From: Bacteroidota bacterium
GTDB lineage: Bacteria; Bacteroidota; Bacteroidia; 2-12-FULL-35-15
Assembly: GCA_021323165.1 (NCBI GenBank)
Contig: JAJTCJ010000020.1
Coordinates: 1 to 61,661 of the forward strand
Direction: 5' to 3'
DNA: 61,661 nucleotides
Under the pieces are notes generated by a model. That model had not been told where the DNA came from and did no database searches. It saw only the letters and a list, made by a program, of their open reading frames with translations. A program made the position numbers and the translations under genes. Of the stretch, positions 40,655-49,294 are shown one piece after another (within the stretch, counting starts at the first letter, position 1; each line of letters starts with the position of its first letter).

Positions 40655-42799
40655 ATGCAAATGGCAGGCGAACCAAATCATATAACACTTCTTATCGAAG
40701 GAATGGACTGTGCAAACTGTGCAGTTGGGATCACAAAGGATCTTCAAAAAAGAGGTCTGGAAGAAGTGAATGTAAATTTTGCTACAGGTGAAGCTTCTTT
40801 TATTCTTGAAGATAAAAGTAAACTCCCTGAAGTGATAGAAGGTATCCATTCCATCGGATATAAAGTTGTTGACAGTAAAACGCGTGCTGATAATGAAGGT
40901 AAATTATCTACCATAGAAAAATACTTTTACTTTACTCTCCCTTTCACCATTCCGCTTTTTCTCAGCCATATGATATTCAGCCATGATTTTATTCTTAATC
41001 ATCCGGTTGTCCAGCTAATCCTTTGCTTACCTGTTTTTGTGATTGGCATTATTCAATTCGGCAAAAGTGCATGGAACTCTTTAAAAACGGGAGTTCCGAA
41101 CATGGATGTACTCATATTTATTGGTTCCTCCTCTGCTTTTATTTACAGCGTGGCAGGAATGTATATGTATTGGGGCACTGGTAAGCTTCATGATTTTATG
41201 TTCTTCGAAACAACTGCAACTATCATTACCCTTGTTCTATTGGGAAATGTGTTTGAACACAGATCTGTCAAACAAACTACTACTGCTTTAAAAGAACTAA
41301 CAGCGATCCAGGTAAGCAAAGCAAAACTGGTTAGCCTTCAGCTTGGTAAGGAAATTATAACAGAAATCAACTATTCGGATATTCATGTAGGTGCAGTATT
41401 ACAGGTGAATACTGGTGACAAAATCCCTGTTGATGGTGAAATAATATCAGGTGACGCAGGAATAGATGAATCTATGATCACAGGTGAAAGCCTGGCTGCA
41501 GAAAAATCATCCGGAGATAAAGTTATAGGAGGTACAATCATTATTCACGGTCACATTAAAATGAGGGCAGAGAATGTAGGCGATGAAACCATTCTGGCAA
41601 AGATAATCGAACTTGTAAAAAAAGCTCAGTTTTCAAAACCCTCAATACAAAAGCTGGGCGATAAGATCAGTGCAATATTCGTTCCTGTGGTACTTGGAAT
41701 TGCAATCCTTACTTTTGTGATCTCCTTCTTTATATTTCACATCACATTTCGTGATGCTATGATGCACAGTATTGCTGTAATGGTTATTTCCTGTCCTTGT
41801 GCGATGGGGCTTGCTACTCCAACTGCAGTGATGGTTGGTATAGGAAGAGCAGCTAAAAAAGGGATCCTAATAAAAGGAGGAAATACACTCGAGGAATTTG
41901 CTAAAATTAAAACAGTTGTTTTTGATAAGACCGGTACACTCACAACCGGTGAATTCCGGATAAGTAATATTCAGGTGATGTCTGGATTTAAAATTGATGA
42001 AGCCAGAGAGCTTTTATTTAACCTCGAGCAGTTTTCTTCTCATCCTATTGCACGTTCAATTACAGCAGAATTAAAAGGCAGCGCGATTAAAAAATTTAAT
42101 AATATCCATGAAGAAAAAGGTATTGGCGTGTCTGCAAGCGATGAATTGAACAATAAATATCTTATCGGTTCTTATAAGATCGCAAAACACCTTACTAAGG
42201 ATAACGCCCATAATATTTATATCCTTAAAAACGATCAGTTGATCGCTACCGTAGATCTTGAAGACAAAACGAAGGAAAATATAAAGGAAACTATTGATAA
42301 GCTTCATAACTCCGGAATAAAAACGGTAATGCTTAGCGGAGATTCAGATAGAAAATGCCGTGTACTTGCCGAAAAAATCAATATTAAGGATGTTTACTCT
42401 GAACAGCTTCCGCAACAAAAGTTATCGGTTCTTGAAGAACTTAATAAAGAAGCCTCAACAGCGATGGTTGGTGACGGAGTGAATGATGCTCCGGCACTTG
42501 CTAAAGCAACTGTGGGTGTTTCTTTGAGTAATGCGACACAGGTTGCTATTCAATCAGCACAGATCGTTCTACTCAAAAACAATGACCTGTCACATTTATA
42601 TGATGCGTATCTGATAAGTAAACATACATTGATCACTATAAAACAAAACCTCTTCTGGGCATTCTTTTACAATGTGATCGCAATTCCTGTAGCTGCTCTT
42701 GGTTTTTTAAGTCCCACAATGGGCGCACTAATCATGGCATTCTCCGATGTAATTGTTATCGGCAATTCAATCAGGCTAAAAACAAAAAAGCTGATTTGA
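40655..42799 (+). CDS. copA: Copper-type heavy-metal P1B ATPase
   Basis: 714 aa from the ATG at 40655. The frame is open back into the tRNA, but that is not coding. One N-terminal heavy-metal domain with the GMDCANC motif (Cys19, Cys22). The membrane CPC motif (Cys380-Cys382) in SCPCAMGLATPTAV, phosphorylated Asp424 in DKTGTLTTG, HP pair SHPIARS and GDGVNDAPA all fit Cu+ export. The substrate is inferred from the CPC motif. No copper regulator or chaperone gene lies beside it. Confidence 0.9.
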   Translation: MQMAGEPNHITLLIEGMDCANCAVGITKDLQKRGLEEVNVNFATGEASFILEDKSKLPEVIEGIHSIGYKVVDSKTRADNEGKLSTIEKYFYFTLPFTIPLFLSHMIFSHDFILNHPVVQLILCLPVFVIGIIQFGKSAWNSLKTGVPNMDVLIFIGSSSAFIYSVAGMYMYWGTGKLHDFMFFETTATIITLVLLGNVFEHRSVKQTTTALKELTAIQVSKAKLVSLQLGKEIITEINYSDIHVGAVLQVNTGDKIPVDGEIISGDAGIDESMITGESLAAEKSSGDKVIGGTIIIHGHIKMRAENVGDETILAKIIELVKKAQFSKPSIQKLGDKISAIFVPVVLGIAILTFVISFFIFHITFRDAMMHSIAVMVISCPCAMGLATPTAVMVGIGRAAKKGILIKGGNTLEEFAKIKTVVFDKTGTLTTGEFRISNIQVMSGFKIDEARELLFNLEQFSSHPIARSITAELKGSAIKKFNNIHEEKGIGVSASDELNNKYLIGSYKIAKHLTKDNAHNIYILKNDQLIATVDLEDKTKENIKETIDKLHNSGIKTVMLSGDSDRKCRVLAEKINIKDVYSEQLPQQKLSVLEELNKEASTAMVGDGVNDAPALAKATVGVSLSNATQVAIQSAQIVLLKNNDLSHLYDAYLISKHTLITIKQNLFWAFFYNVIAIPVAALGFLSPTMGALIMAFSDVIVIGNSIRLKTKKLI

Positions 42800-42800
42800 A

Positions 42801-43985
42801 GTGGAGAAAAAAAAGCTCAACATACTCTTTATTTCAGGATGGTATCCAAACCGCGTGATTCCAACACTTGGAAATTTCGTGCAGAAACATGCAGAAGCTG
42901 TAGCGTTAAGATCAAATGTAATTGTTCTCAATGTATGGCCGGATAAGGAGTGTGTGACTGATTATGAAATAATTGAATCTACTATTAATCGGGTTTATAC
43001 GATCAATATATATTACAAAAAGGTTTCACATAGCATACCGCTTCTTTCTCAGATCCAGAAATTTTTCAGAATACAAAAGGGTTACAAAAAGGGATCGGAA
43101 ATAGTGAACAACTACTTTTCTCACATAGACATAATACATCACAATATTCTTTATCCATCAGGAATTGTTGCATTACTACTAAGTAGAATAAAAAAAATCC
43201 CATTCCTAGTTACAGAACATAGTACTGCTTATCTGAGTTCCAAAAGGCTTCAAATAGGAAGAATAGAAAAGTATATCTCTAAAAAGATTTGTTCAAATGC
43301 AGCCTTTATTACTCCTGTTTCAATAGATCTTAAAAATGCTATGATAAATCATGGTTATAAAGGCAATTATGAGATAATATATAATGTAGTTGATACTAAA
43401 TTGTTTCATCCAACGGATATGAATGTCGGAACAGAGAAGATCCGCTTCCTTCATATATCAACACTTGACGATGCTCAGAAAAACATTTCCGGAATATTGA
43501 ATGCCATTGCCGGATTATCAAATACTACTAAAAATTTTGAATTCCTTTTTACCGGTGATGGAGATATAACTCCCCATGTTGAGAAAGCAAAAAAACTTGG
43601 AATCTATAATTCCTTGGTCTTCTTTGAAGGCACAAAAACAACTTCAGAGATCGCTGGTCTTATGCGGAGATCCGATTGCTTTGTAATGTTCAGTAATTAT
43701 GAGAATCTACCGGTAGTGATAGTAGAGGCTTTAGCCAGTGGACTACCGGTTGTTTCTTCACGGGTTGGAGGCATACATGAACATATTGATGAGAGCCGCG
43801 GAATTCTTGTGGATGCAAAAAATGAAGCAGGGCTTACAAAAGCGCTTAAGGAGATAATGTCAAAAATAAAAAATGACGATTATAATTCAAGACAGCTCGC
43901 TGCTTATGCGGATAAAAATTTCAGTTACGAAAAAGTCAGTGAGCAGTTTCATATACTTTATGATCGGATCTTAAATAATGATTAA
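42801..43985 (+). CDS. GT4-family glycosyltransferase
   Basis: 394 aa, GTG start at 42801; the glycosyltransferase motif LNILFISGWYPN begins at residue 6, so this start is right. The C-terminal half has the EX7E motif NYENLPVVIVEALASGLPVV, then SSRVGGIHEHI, the nucleotide-sugar site of GT-B enzymes. It would add a sugar to a polysaccharide or lipid carrier. It lies 1 nt after copA and overlaps the flippase by 8 nt, so a short surface-polysaccharide operon is likely. The sugar is unknown. Confidence 0.85.
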   Translation: MEKKKLNILFISGWYPNRVIPTLGNFVQKHAEAVALRSNVIVLNVWPDKECVTDYEIIESTINRVYTINIYYKKVSHSIPLLSQIQKFFRIQKGYKKGSEIVNNYFSHIDIIHHNILYPSGIVALLLSRIKKIPFLVTEHSTAYLSSKRLQIGRIEKYISKKICSNAAFITPVSIDLKNAMINHGYKGNYEIIYNVVDTKLFHPTDMNVGTEKIRFLHISTLDDAQKNISGILNAIAGLSNTTKNFEFLFTGDGDITPHVEKAKKLGIYNSLVFFEGTKTTSEIAGLMRRSDCFVMFSNYENLPVVIVEALASGLPVVSSRVGGIHEHIDESRGILVDAKNEAGLTKALKEIMSKIKNDDYNSRQLAAYADKNFSYEKVSEQFHILYDRILNND

Positions 43986-45243
43986 AAAGATAGCCTTTAC
44001 ATTTGCCATAAAGATCATAATTGCAGTTTTAAACCTTGCGATCGTGATTGTTCTGTCCAGATATATTGGAGCTGCTGGTAAAGGTGAGGCGAGTCTTGTT
44101 GCTACCAGCCTTGCAATGATCCTTTTGTTTTGTAATATCATAGGAGGATCTTCACTTGTTTATTTTGTCCCAAGAAATAATAATTGCCAGCTTTTTTTTC
44201 TGAGTAACTGCTGGTCATTACTAGTATGTATAGCATCCTATTTCATTTTTAATACTTTCGATCTGATAATGCCTGAAGTTGTTTTGCCTTTGATCGTATT
44301 AACTTTAATAAATTCTTTTCTTACCACTAACATGACAATTCTGTTAGGCCAGGAACGCATCACAGCACACAACATTATTTCTTTGCTGCAGGCAATTATT
44401 AATCTTGGAATTCTTTTCCTGATGTTTGAAAGCATTAATAAACTTAACGTAACATCGTATATCTATTCTTTATATGCTTCGATGGGATTGTGTTTATTGA
44501 TAAGCAGTTTTCTTGTCATTCCTTATCTTATTAAAGATAAATCACCCCGGGATCAGAAACTTGTTTTTAAGCTATTTGAGTATGGCGCATACAGTCAGGC
44601 CGGGCACATAATGAAATTCATGAGTTTCCGATGTACTTATTATATGCTTGTGAATTTCTCCGGGGAAGTTGTTCTTGGAATATTTTCTAACGGAGTTTCG
44701 CTTATAGAATCTGTGTTCCTTATAAGCAATAGTATTTCAACCGTTTTATTTCCAAAGGTTGCGAACTCCGGAGATAATGAATATTCCAGAACTATTACAA
44801 TTCAGCTGACTAGATTCAGCATCATTTTATGCCTTCTTGCTTTGATACCTCTATGCCTTTTACCTCCTTCATTTTTCACATGGCTGTTTGGAAGTGAATT
44901 TGCGGGTGTTCATAATATTATATTATTATTGGCACCGGGGGTTTTGTTTTATAATATTGCATTGGTGATCGGTCATTATTTCTCAGGAATAGGCAGAATC
45001 AGGGTAAATACCTGGGCTAACCTAACAGGACTTCTAACAACAGTTGCTATGGGAATGCTATTTTATCCGAATTTTGGAATAGATCAGATCGCAATAATAT
45101 CAACTGTTTCATACATAACAACAGCCGCTTTAATAATTTACCATTTTAAAAAGGACGCAGGAATAGGATTGCTAAAGCTTATTCCAAAAATATCGGATAT
45201 CAAATGGCTTGGAAAAGAAGCGAAAGAATTATTTCACAGGTAA
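43978..45243 (+). CDS. Polysaccharide flippase (MATE/Wzx-like)
   Basis: 421 aa with about 12 hydrophobic segments and few charged residues. The lead AIKIIIAVLNLAIVIVLSRY then GAAGKGEASLVATSLAMILL is typical of Wzx/oligosaccharide flippases. They move lipid-linked glycans across the inner membrane. It overlaps the glycosyltransferase by 8 nt. Together with the methyltransferase next door it suggests a small glycan module, but no synthase or export genes are present. Confidence 0.8.
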   Translation: MIKKIAFTFAIKIIIAVLNLAIVIVLSRYIGAAGKGEASLVATSLAMILLFCNIIGGSSLVYFVPRNNNCQLFFLSNCWSLLVCIASYFIFNTFDLIMPEVVLPLIVLTLINSFLTTNMTILLGQERITAHNIISLLQAIINLGILFLMFESINKLNVTSYIYSLYASMGLCLLISSFLVIPYLIKDKSPRDQKLVFKLFEYGAYSQAGHIMKFMSFRCTYYMLVNFSGEVVLGIFSNGVSLIESVFLISNSISTVLFPKVANSGDNEYSRTITIQLTRFSIILCLLALIPLCLLPPSFFTWLFGSEFAGVHNIILLLAPGVLFYNIALVIGHYFSGIGRIRVNTWANLTGLLTTVAMGMLFYPNFGIDQIAIISTVSYITTAALIIYHFKKDAGIGLLKLIPKISDIKWLGKEAKELFHR

Positions 45244-45276
45244 GCCTGAAAGCATATTTTTATTTCCTTTGTGAAA

Positions 45277-46083
45277 ATGAATAAACTCAGTAAACTAATT
45301 AAAGCATTTTCTTTGATCCTTAAACAACCTTCACTTTTAAATAAAGTGCTGGATGATTCTAATGTACATAAAACCGCAGTTACTGAAAAATATGGTCTGA
45401 CAAAAGGCCTTCCGGTAATAAATATTAATTTGTTGCTTCCGGGATTTAATGAAACCATTGATCCTTTTTGTTATCTGGATGGTGGGTCAACGCCAATAGA
45501 TCTGGCTCTTTTAAAAGGTCTTGCCAAAAAGAAAAACAATTGTGAATATTTTGAAATAGGAACATGGAGAGGTGAAAGTGCAGCAAATGTTGCTTCAGTA
45601 GCAAATCATTGTACAACCCTTAATCTCTCAGATATTGAGATGAAAGAGATGGGACTGGATAAGAAATACATTGATCTTCATCGCTTCTTTTCCAAGGATC
45701 TCAAAAACATTACCCATCTCCAGGGTAATTCGAGTACTTTCAATTTTAAAGGTCTGGAAAAAAAATTCGATCTTATTTTTATTGATGGTGACCATCATTA
45801 CGAATCCGTAATGAACGACACAAAAAATGCATTTGAACTTTTGAAAGATGAACGATCTGTCATCGTATGGCACGACTACGGTAACAATCCGAATGATATT
45901 CGCTGGGATGTATTGAGAGGGATTCTTGACGGAACACCGAATGATAAAAAGAAAAAATTATATCGTGTATCAAATACGCTTTGCGCGATCTATACTAATG
46001 AAGACCTGCGATCCTATCCGCAGGATAGAATCGAAACACCTGATAAAAGCTTTGTTATCTCGATTGCCTCAAGAAAATTGTAG
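45277..46083 (+). CDS. SAM-dependent methyltransferase (Methyltransf_24 type)
   Basis: 268 aa from the ATG at 45277 (GTG at 45271 is an alternative). SAM motif FEIGTWRGESAANVA, acidic segment NLSDIEMKEMG, and FDLIFIDGDHHYESVMND in the catalytic region, as in FkbM-neighbour sugar or lipid O-methyltransferases of the Methyltransf_24 family. It could methylate the glycan of the preceding two genes. That is inference from a 33-nt gap and orientation. Confidence 0.8.
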   Translation: MNKLSKLIKAFSLILKQPSLLNKVLDDSNVHKTAVTEKYGLTKGLPVININLLLPGFNETIDPFCYLDGGSTPIDLALLKGLAKKKNNCEYFEIGTWRGESAANVASVANHCTTLNLSDIEMKEMGLDKKYIDLHRFFSKDLKNITHLQGNSSTFNFKGLEKKFDLIFIDGDHHYESVMNDTKNAFELLKDERSVIVWHDYGNNPNDIRWDVLRGILDGTPNDKKKKLYRVSNTLCAIYTNEDLRSYPQDRIETPDKSFVISIASRKL

Positions 46084-46143
46084 ATAATATTTCCCAGAAC
46101 ATAAAAGATTTAAACAAATTATCAAGAAATGCCTTAACCCTAT

Positions 46144-46174
46144 TTGTTTTCTCAGGTTTGCTTTGTTATATTTG
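46144..46174 (+). promoter_or_regulatory. Bacteroidota promoter TTTG-N20-TATATTTG
   Basis: TTG at 46144-46146 and TATATTTG at 46167-46174, an almost ideal promoter. The ATG of the secreted protein is at 46221. Confidence 0.72.
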
Positions 46175-46220
46175 TTTTCCATTAAAAAAAAATACCACGT
46201 CTAACTAAAACCAATATGCT

Positions 46221-48094
46221 ATGAAAAAACAAGTACTCTTCGGAGTTGCTTTAACTGTTAGTGGCTTTGCATTTGCACAGGCAAACCTTAACGGAGTAAC
46301 TCAGTTGCAAAAAAAGCTGAGCTTTTCAAAAAAAATCAATTGGCAGGTACGGATGCACCGTCTTTTTCTGCCTTAGTTAACAACTTAAGACCTGCTGCTT
46401 CAGCACCTTTAAGAGCATATACAACTGCTACTATAGGATCTACAGGTTATCAGCTTCAAACAAATGCTGCAATCTGCAACCGTTTAGTACTTAGTCCTGA
46501 CGGAACATTATCTGCGACATGGACTTTTTCAACTCAGACTGCAAGCTGGTCAGATCGCGGGACAGGCTACAACTATTTTAATGGTTCCACATGGGGACCT
46601 GCTCCAACTGCAAGAATTGAAAACACAAGAACTGGGTTTACTAATATTGGGGTTACCTCAACAGGTGCAGAAGTGGTTGTATCTCACGAAGCATCTAATC
46701 TTCACCTTTCTAAACGCGCAACAAAAGGAACCGGAACATGGAGCGATGCTTCATTTTTAGGATCACCTGATGTTTGGTCTCGTCTTGCTGTTGGCGGTGC
46801 TAACGGAACTACTCTTCACGTAATTTCTCAGACAACCGGAACGGCTAACCCTCCTTTCATGGGACAGGATGGCGCTCTTGCTTACAGCCGTTCACTTGAC
46901 GGTGGTGTTTCATGGGATAAATTACATACAATTATTCCTGAGATCGATGTTAACTCTTACCTTGGATTCGGAGGAGATGCTTATTCTATCGATGCAAAAG
47001 GAGATACAATTGCTATCGTTATCGGTGGTTTTGATATTGATGTTGTTCTTATTAAATCAACTGACAACGGTGATACCTGGACCAAAACAATCGTGAACTA
47101 CTTCCCGATACCATTATTCGATGAACCGACAATGTTATCTGATGTTAATAATGATGGACTTGCCGATACATTAGAAACAAACGATGCTTCTGTACACGTT
47201 CTTCTTGACAATCAAGGAAAAGCTCATGTATTCTACGGACGCATGAGAATGTTAAACGATGACCTTACTGATGCAGGTGTAAGTTATTTCCCTGGGACTG
47301 ACGGTTTAATGTACTGGAATGAAAGCATGGGTGCTTCAACTGCATCTGTTTCTACTCCTGTTATGATCGCTGCTGCAGAAGATATTGATATGGATGGAAT
47401 ATTAAATGTTGCTGATTGGGGGACTTATCAGGTATCATTAACTTCTATGCCTACTGCAGGAGTTGACGCTTCAGGACGTATTTATCTTGCATATTCAAGT
47501 ATCTATGAAGGAAACGCTGAAAACGGAACTCCAGGAGATGGAAAAAGCTTCAGACATACTTATGTTATGCGTTCTGATGACGGAGGTATAACATGGTGTA
47601 CTCCACATGACATTTCTGATCCGGGTGGAGTAATTGACCTTACTGAAGGTGTTTATCCAGCTATGGCAAGAGACGTTGACGGTTTCGTTCACGTGCTAGT
47701 ACAAACAGATGATGCTGTTGGACATGGCGTAAGTGCCGGTTCTACTGAAGTTCAAAACGGTCTTGCACAAATGCTTTACAAAAAAGTACCGGTTTCTGAT
47801 CTTATTTGTGTTGTTGGTGTAAATGAAAATGCTTCTGCATTATCTTCATTCAGCCTTTATCCAAATCCTTCTTCAGAAAATTCAACTATAGAATTCTCTG
47901 TTGTTAAAAAAGGAAATGTAATGATCCGTGTATTCAATGTAACGGGTCAAATGGTAGCTGAAGTTGCTAACCAGGTTTATGCTGCAGGAAACTACAAAAC
48001 ATCACTTGATGTTAATAAGTTAGATGCAGGTATCTACTTTGTTAACCTAACAAGTGCTGATGGAACAACTTCTCAGAAATTGATCGTAAAATAG
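46221..48094 (+). CDS. T9SS-exported Asp-box (sialidase-like) protein, reading frame broken
   Basis: The signal peptide (46221: KKQVLFGVALTVSGFAFAQA) is in one frame and the mature protein (from about 46310) in another. One more A in the A7 run at 46309-46315 would join them. The mature protein has Asp-box motifs (SLDGGVSW, STDNGDTW, SDDGGITW) of sialidase-like beta-propellers. It ends in a T9SS type A sorting domain (SLYPNPSSENSTIEFSV, AGIYFVNLTS, LIVK). As read, no signal peptide would reach the mature part. Function: carbohydrate or surface-binding enzyme, unproven. Confidence 0.8.
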
Positions 48095-48112
48095 ATTTAT
48101 CTTAATATTAAG

Positions 48113-48147
48113 AAAAACCTTCCGGATACACCGGAAGGTTTTTTTAT
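48113..48147 (+). terminator. Rho-independent terminator
   Basis: AACCTTCCGG/CCGGAAGGTT (48116-48140) with an ATACA loop and seven T residues. Confidence 0.93.
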
Positions 48148-48158
48148 TTTCATTTTTG

Positions 48159-48166
48159 TATTTTTG
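48159..48166 (+). promoter_or_regulatory. TATTTTTG -7 element
   Basis: A perfect -7 motif, 13 nt before the ATG at 48180; a short leader. Confidence 0.45.
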
Positions 48167-48179
48167 AAAAAACAAGATC

Positions 48180-48596
48180 ATGAGAAATGTGTTATCTGTT
48201 TTTCTGGGCGTTCTAACCGGTATTTTTATTATTTTTTCACTGGAAATAGTAAACCATATCATTTATCCCATTCCTCAGGGAACCGATCTAAACGATTCGG
48301 AAGCTATAGATGCATACACGAGCTCTGCACCAAGCATTGTTTTTATTCTGCTTATCATTTCATACTCCTTAGGTTCTCTTGTAGGAGGCCTTATTTCCTC
48401 TTCTTTGGCAACACATAATAAAATGACCAATTCAATTACTACCGGAGGTGTTCTGATGGGACTTGGTGTTTATAATTTGTTCATGATACCTCATCCGATC
48501 TGGACTATAATTATCTCTGTATTTTTATTTATCCCCTGCTCTTACCTTGGAGGTTACTGGGGTATAAAGCTATCTTCCAAAAACATAAGAAAATAA
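48180..48596 (+). CDS. Four-helix membrane protein, function unknown
   Basis: 138 aa with four hydrophobic segments (about 4-24, 51-73, 85-103 and 108-130). Short polar N- and C-termini (SSKNIRK at the end). No family motif is recognised. It is a single gene with a promoter motif before it and a terminator after it. Confidence 0.65.
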   Translation: MRNVLSVFLGVLTGIFIIFSLEIVNHIIYPIPQGTDLNDSEAIDAYTSSAPSIVFILLIISYSLGSLVGGLISSSLATHNKMTNSITTGGVLMGLGVYNLFMIPHPIWTIIISVFLFIPCSYLGGYWGIKLSSKNIRK

Positions 48597-48626
48597 AAAA
48601 AGCTCCGCGTTTGCGAAGCTTTTTAT
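48597..48626. terminator. Bidirectional terminator
   Basis: AAAAAGCTCCGC/GCGAAGCTTTTT with one mismatch and a 4-nt loop, between the convergent membrane-protein and lolA genes. Confidence 0.75.
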
Positions 48627-48642
48627 TTAATTTATCTGGTTA

Positions 48643-49284
48643 CTATCTTAGATCTTCCACTGAAATTCCGGGATGAGCTTTTGCATTAAAAGTGAAGTCT
48701 GTATCAGGAATTGCGGCATTGGCTGTAAAAGATTTTATAGTATATGTCTGAGAAGACCCGTCTTTCATCATCATTTTCACACCTGAGATCTGCTTTTTGG
48801 TTTTATCAATGTATAATTTAACAGTGTGAAATTTTTTCTTGTCGGGGTTTTCAGGAAACAAGCTTATTGTTTGAGTTGTAGCGTCCTCACCGTCAAATTT
48901 ATACTTATACCCTTTTTCATACATTGTAAAAATGGTAGATGGATTCATTGCATCTTCTCCACCTGTTTCCATGTCTTTTACTTGAACTTCATTTGCCTCT
49001 TTTATATAATCCCAAACTGTTTTTCCATCACAATAGATCTCATGACCCGGAATTTCAAGTTTGTATTTATTTCCTTTTGTTTGAATCTTACCGTTTTGCG
49101 TTTCTTTGGTTTTATCTTTCTTTTCTGTGGTAAAGCTGAATTCTGCTTTAATTGAAGTATATGCTTTTGTCTTAGCACTTAGATCATCGAGAATTGATTT
49201 AGCTTTAGGATCATTTTGAGCATTTACTGAACTAAGGCTAACAACAGACAATAATGCGATCAATATATTTTTTTTGCTGAACAT
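48643..49284 (-). CDS. lolA: Outer-membrane lipoprotein carrier protein
   Basis: 213 aa. Signal peptide to about residue 22 (LIALLSVVSLSSVNAQ). LolA fold: SIKAEFSFTTEKKDKTKETQ, TKGNKYKLEIPGHEIYCDGK and TVWDYIKEANEVQV. It shuttles lipoproteins from the inner to the outer membrane in the periplasm. It lies 10 nt after ftsK in the same direction, a pairing common in Bacteroidota. It is likely co-transcribed with ftsK. Confidence 0.88.
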   Translation of the reverse strand: MFSKKNILIALLSVVSLSSVNAQNDPKAKSILDDLSAKTKAYTSIKAEFSFTTEKKDKTKETQNGKIQTKGNKYKLEIPGHEIYCDGKTVWDYIKEANEVQVKDMETGGEDAMNPSTIFTMYEKGYKYKFDGEDATTQTISLFPENPDKKKFHTVKLYIDKTKKQISGVKMMMKDGSSQTYTIKSFTANAAIPDTDFTFNAKAHPGISVEDLR

Positions 49285-49294
49285 TTTATATTTT

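Noticed and set aside
42801..46083. Full capsule or O-antigen locus
   Set aside because: Only three glycan-related genes; no polymerase, ligase or nucleotide-sugar genes.
46289..46345. Programmed frameshift in the Asp-box protein
   Set aside because: A slippery A7 run exists, but I cannot see a stimulatory structure, so I list it as an indel with slippage only as an alternative.
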